Source of the DNA: an uncultured Oscillospiraceae bacterium
GTDB lineage: Bacteria > Bacillota > Clostridia > Oscillospirales > Oscillospiraceae
DNA length: 6,951 nucleotides
NCBI GenBank assembly: GCA_934546725.1
Contig: CAKTED010000084.1
Location: 1-6,951, forward strand
Direction of reading: 5' to 3'
The notes below the pieces were generated by a model. The model searched no databases and had not been told where the DNA came from. It was given only the letters and a program-made list of their open reading frames with translations. Positions 6,450-6,951 of this stretch are shown here, piece by piece; the stretch's first letter is position 1; each line of letters starts with the position of its first letter. The translations under genes were made by a program, and so were the position numbers.

Positions 6450-6497
6450 TCAAAAAATCCTGTCTTTTTCTGAATTTTCAAAATCCCGAAAAAACAT
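6450..6497 (-). pseudogene. 15-codon ORF with a strong ribosome binding site, possible gene remnant
   Basis: AGGAGGG (6510-6504) stands 6 nt before an ATG at 6497, better initiation than most genes here. It opens only MFFRDFENSEKDRIF before a TGA at 6450-6452. It starts 16 nt after the TetR stop, where a second operon gene would be expected. The likeliest reading is that a gene following TetR was deleted or frameshifted, leaving its start. A 13-bp/15-bp near-direct repeat (6474-6486 and 6446-6460) differs by two bases within and after it, a possible slippage or deletion scar. A functional leader peptide upstream of the MarR operon cannot be excluded. The product has no recognisable family. 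Confidence 0.45.
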
Positions 6498-6503
6498 GGT
6501 ATG

Positions 6504-6510
6504 CCCTCCT
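6504..6510 (-). promoter_or_regulatory. Consensus ribosome binding site before the 15-codon ORF
   Basis: AGGAGGG reads leftward 6 nt ahead of the ATG at 6497. It overlaps no other usable start, so it specifically marks a translation start after the TetR gene even though the frame closes after 15 codons. Confidence 0.65.
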
Positions 6511-6513
6511 GAT

Positions 6514-6951
6514 TTATGTGATTTGCAATGTCTTTTTGATGAACTCCGTAATGTACCGCTCCATATGGTCGGCGGGGATCTGCATATTCTCTCCAATCCA
6601 TGCAGCAACCACGCGTGTGCAGCCTCCCATAATATATTCGGAAAGGAAGCGAATCTTTTCCTCGGAAGCGTCGGGATCGGCATTTGCGATCAGCTGATTG
6701 ATCTGGGGCAGCACAAATACCAGCAGCTTTTTCGTGAACTGCTCGGTAAACTCCCGGTTGCGAGCTACCTGAACCAGCTCTTTATTTTCGGAGAGGATGC
6801 GGAATACGCTGGTGAAGAAGTCCGGCATTTCGGAACCGGTAGCCTGCGTTTCCTCGAAAAGTGTATGGAGCTTGTCGATAAATTCATCCTGCGTCTTTTC
6901 AAACAGATCATATACATCCCGATCGTAGTTGTAGACAGGGCCCCGGTTCAC
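6514..6951 (-). CDS. TetR/AcrR-family repressor, N-terminus outside window
   Basis: The frame is open from the window's right edge to a TAA at 6514-6516, giving 145 residues. The first ones, VNRGPVYNYDRDVYDLF, are the end of a TetR helix-turn-helix (usual form: I/V-N/T-R-G/A-T-F-Y-x-H-Y-x-D-x-Y-D-L), so about 30-40 N-terminal residues lie beyond 6951; the GTG at 6951 is an internal valine, not a start. The rest is helical, and the end (FLSEYIMGGCTRVVAAWIGE, then PADHMERYI) fits the TetR C-terminal ligand/dimerisation domain of the PF14278 type, with its G-G...W signature. Such regulators are dimeric repressors, often of nearby efflux or stress genes. The Pro in RGPVY where Thr is usual is a small oddity. 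The exporter it may once have controlled is broken. Confidence 0.85.
   Translation of the reverse strand: MNRGPVYNYDRDVYDLFEKTQDEFIDKLHTLFEETQATGSEMPDFFTSVFRILSENKELVQVARNREFTEQFTKKLLVFVLPQINQLIANADPDASEEKIRFLSEYIMGGCTRVVAAWIGENMQIPADHMERYITEFIKKTLQIT

Overview
The window looks like chromosomal DNA of a Gram-positive gut-type Clostridia member, probably Oscillospiraceae-like. The basis is strong AGGAGG-type ribosome binding sites, a secreted protein ending in three S-layer homology (SLH) domains with the variant CTRAQ motif, and a MarR/ABC-exporter arrangement typical of that group. The taxonomic call is an inference; there is no rRNA or marker gene here.

Layout, left to right. (1) 2-145 (+) is the last 47 residues of a PAP2-family phosphatase that enters from outside the window. 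(2) 146-517 holds no gene but is packed with perfect or near-perfect palindromes, bounded by imperfect terminal inverted repeats and a 9-bp direct repeat; it looks like a MITE- or REP-like intergenic element. (3) 518-2230 (-) encodes a 570-residue regulator with two Xre/Cro-type helix-turn-helix motifs and a large C-terminal region I cannot assign. (4) 2231-2421 is a divergent promoter region. (5) 2422-5625 (+) encodes a 1067-residue secreted, SLH-anchored surface protein with a YDG domain and a bacterial-repeat (InlB B-repeat-like) domain, followed by a very strong terminator at 5657-5694. (6) 5704-6951 (-) is visibly AT-richer and contains the 3' part of a TetR repressor, a 15-codon ORF with an excellent ribosome binding site, a MarR regulator and an ABC exporter. 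The last two have recognisable beginnings and ends but have lost their middles in frame.

How the parts relate. The HTH regulator and the SLH protein are divergent and share 191 bp, so the regulator may control the surface protein; this is inference from arrangement only. On the right, the TetR and MarR genes and the exporter have the shape of a drug-efflux locus that has been hollowed out: promoter, operator-like palindrome, ribosome binding sites and stop codons remain, while the ATPase core and the repressor wing are gone.

The observations most worth checking are the paired in-frame internal deletions in the right-hand operon, the palindromic element at about 165-495, and the unassigned double-HTH regulator beside the surface protein.
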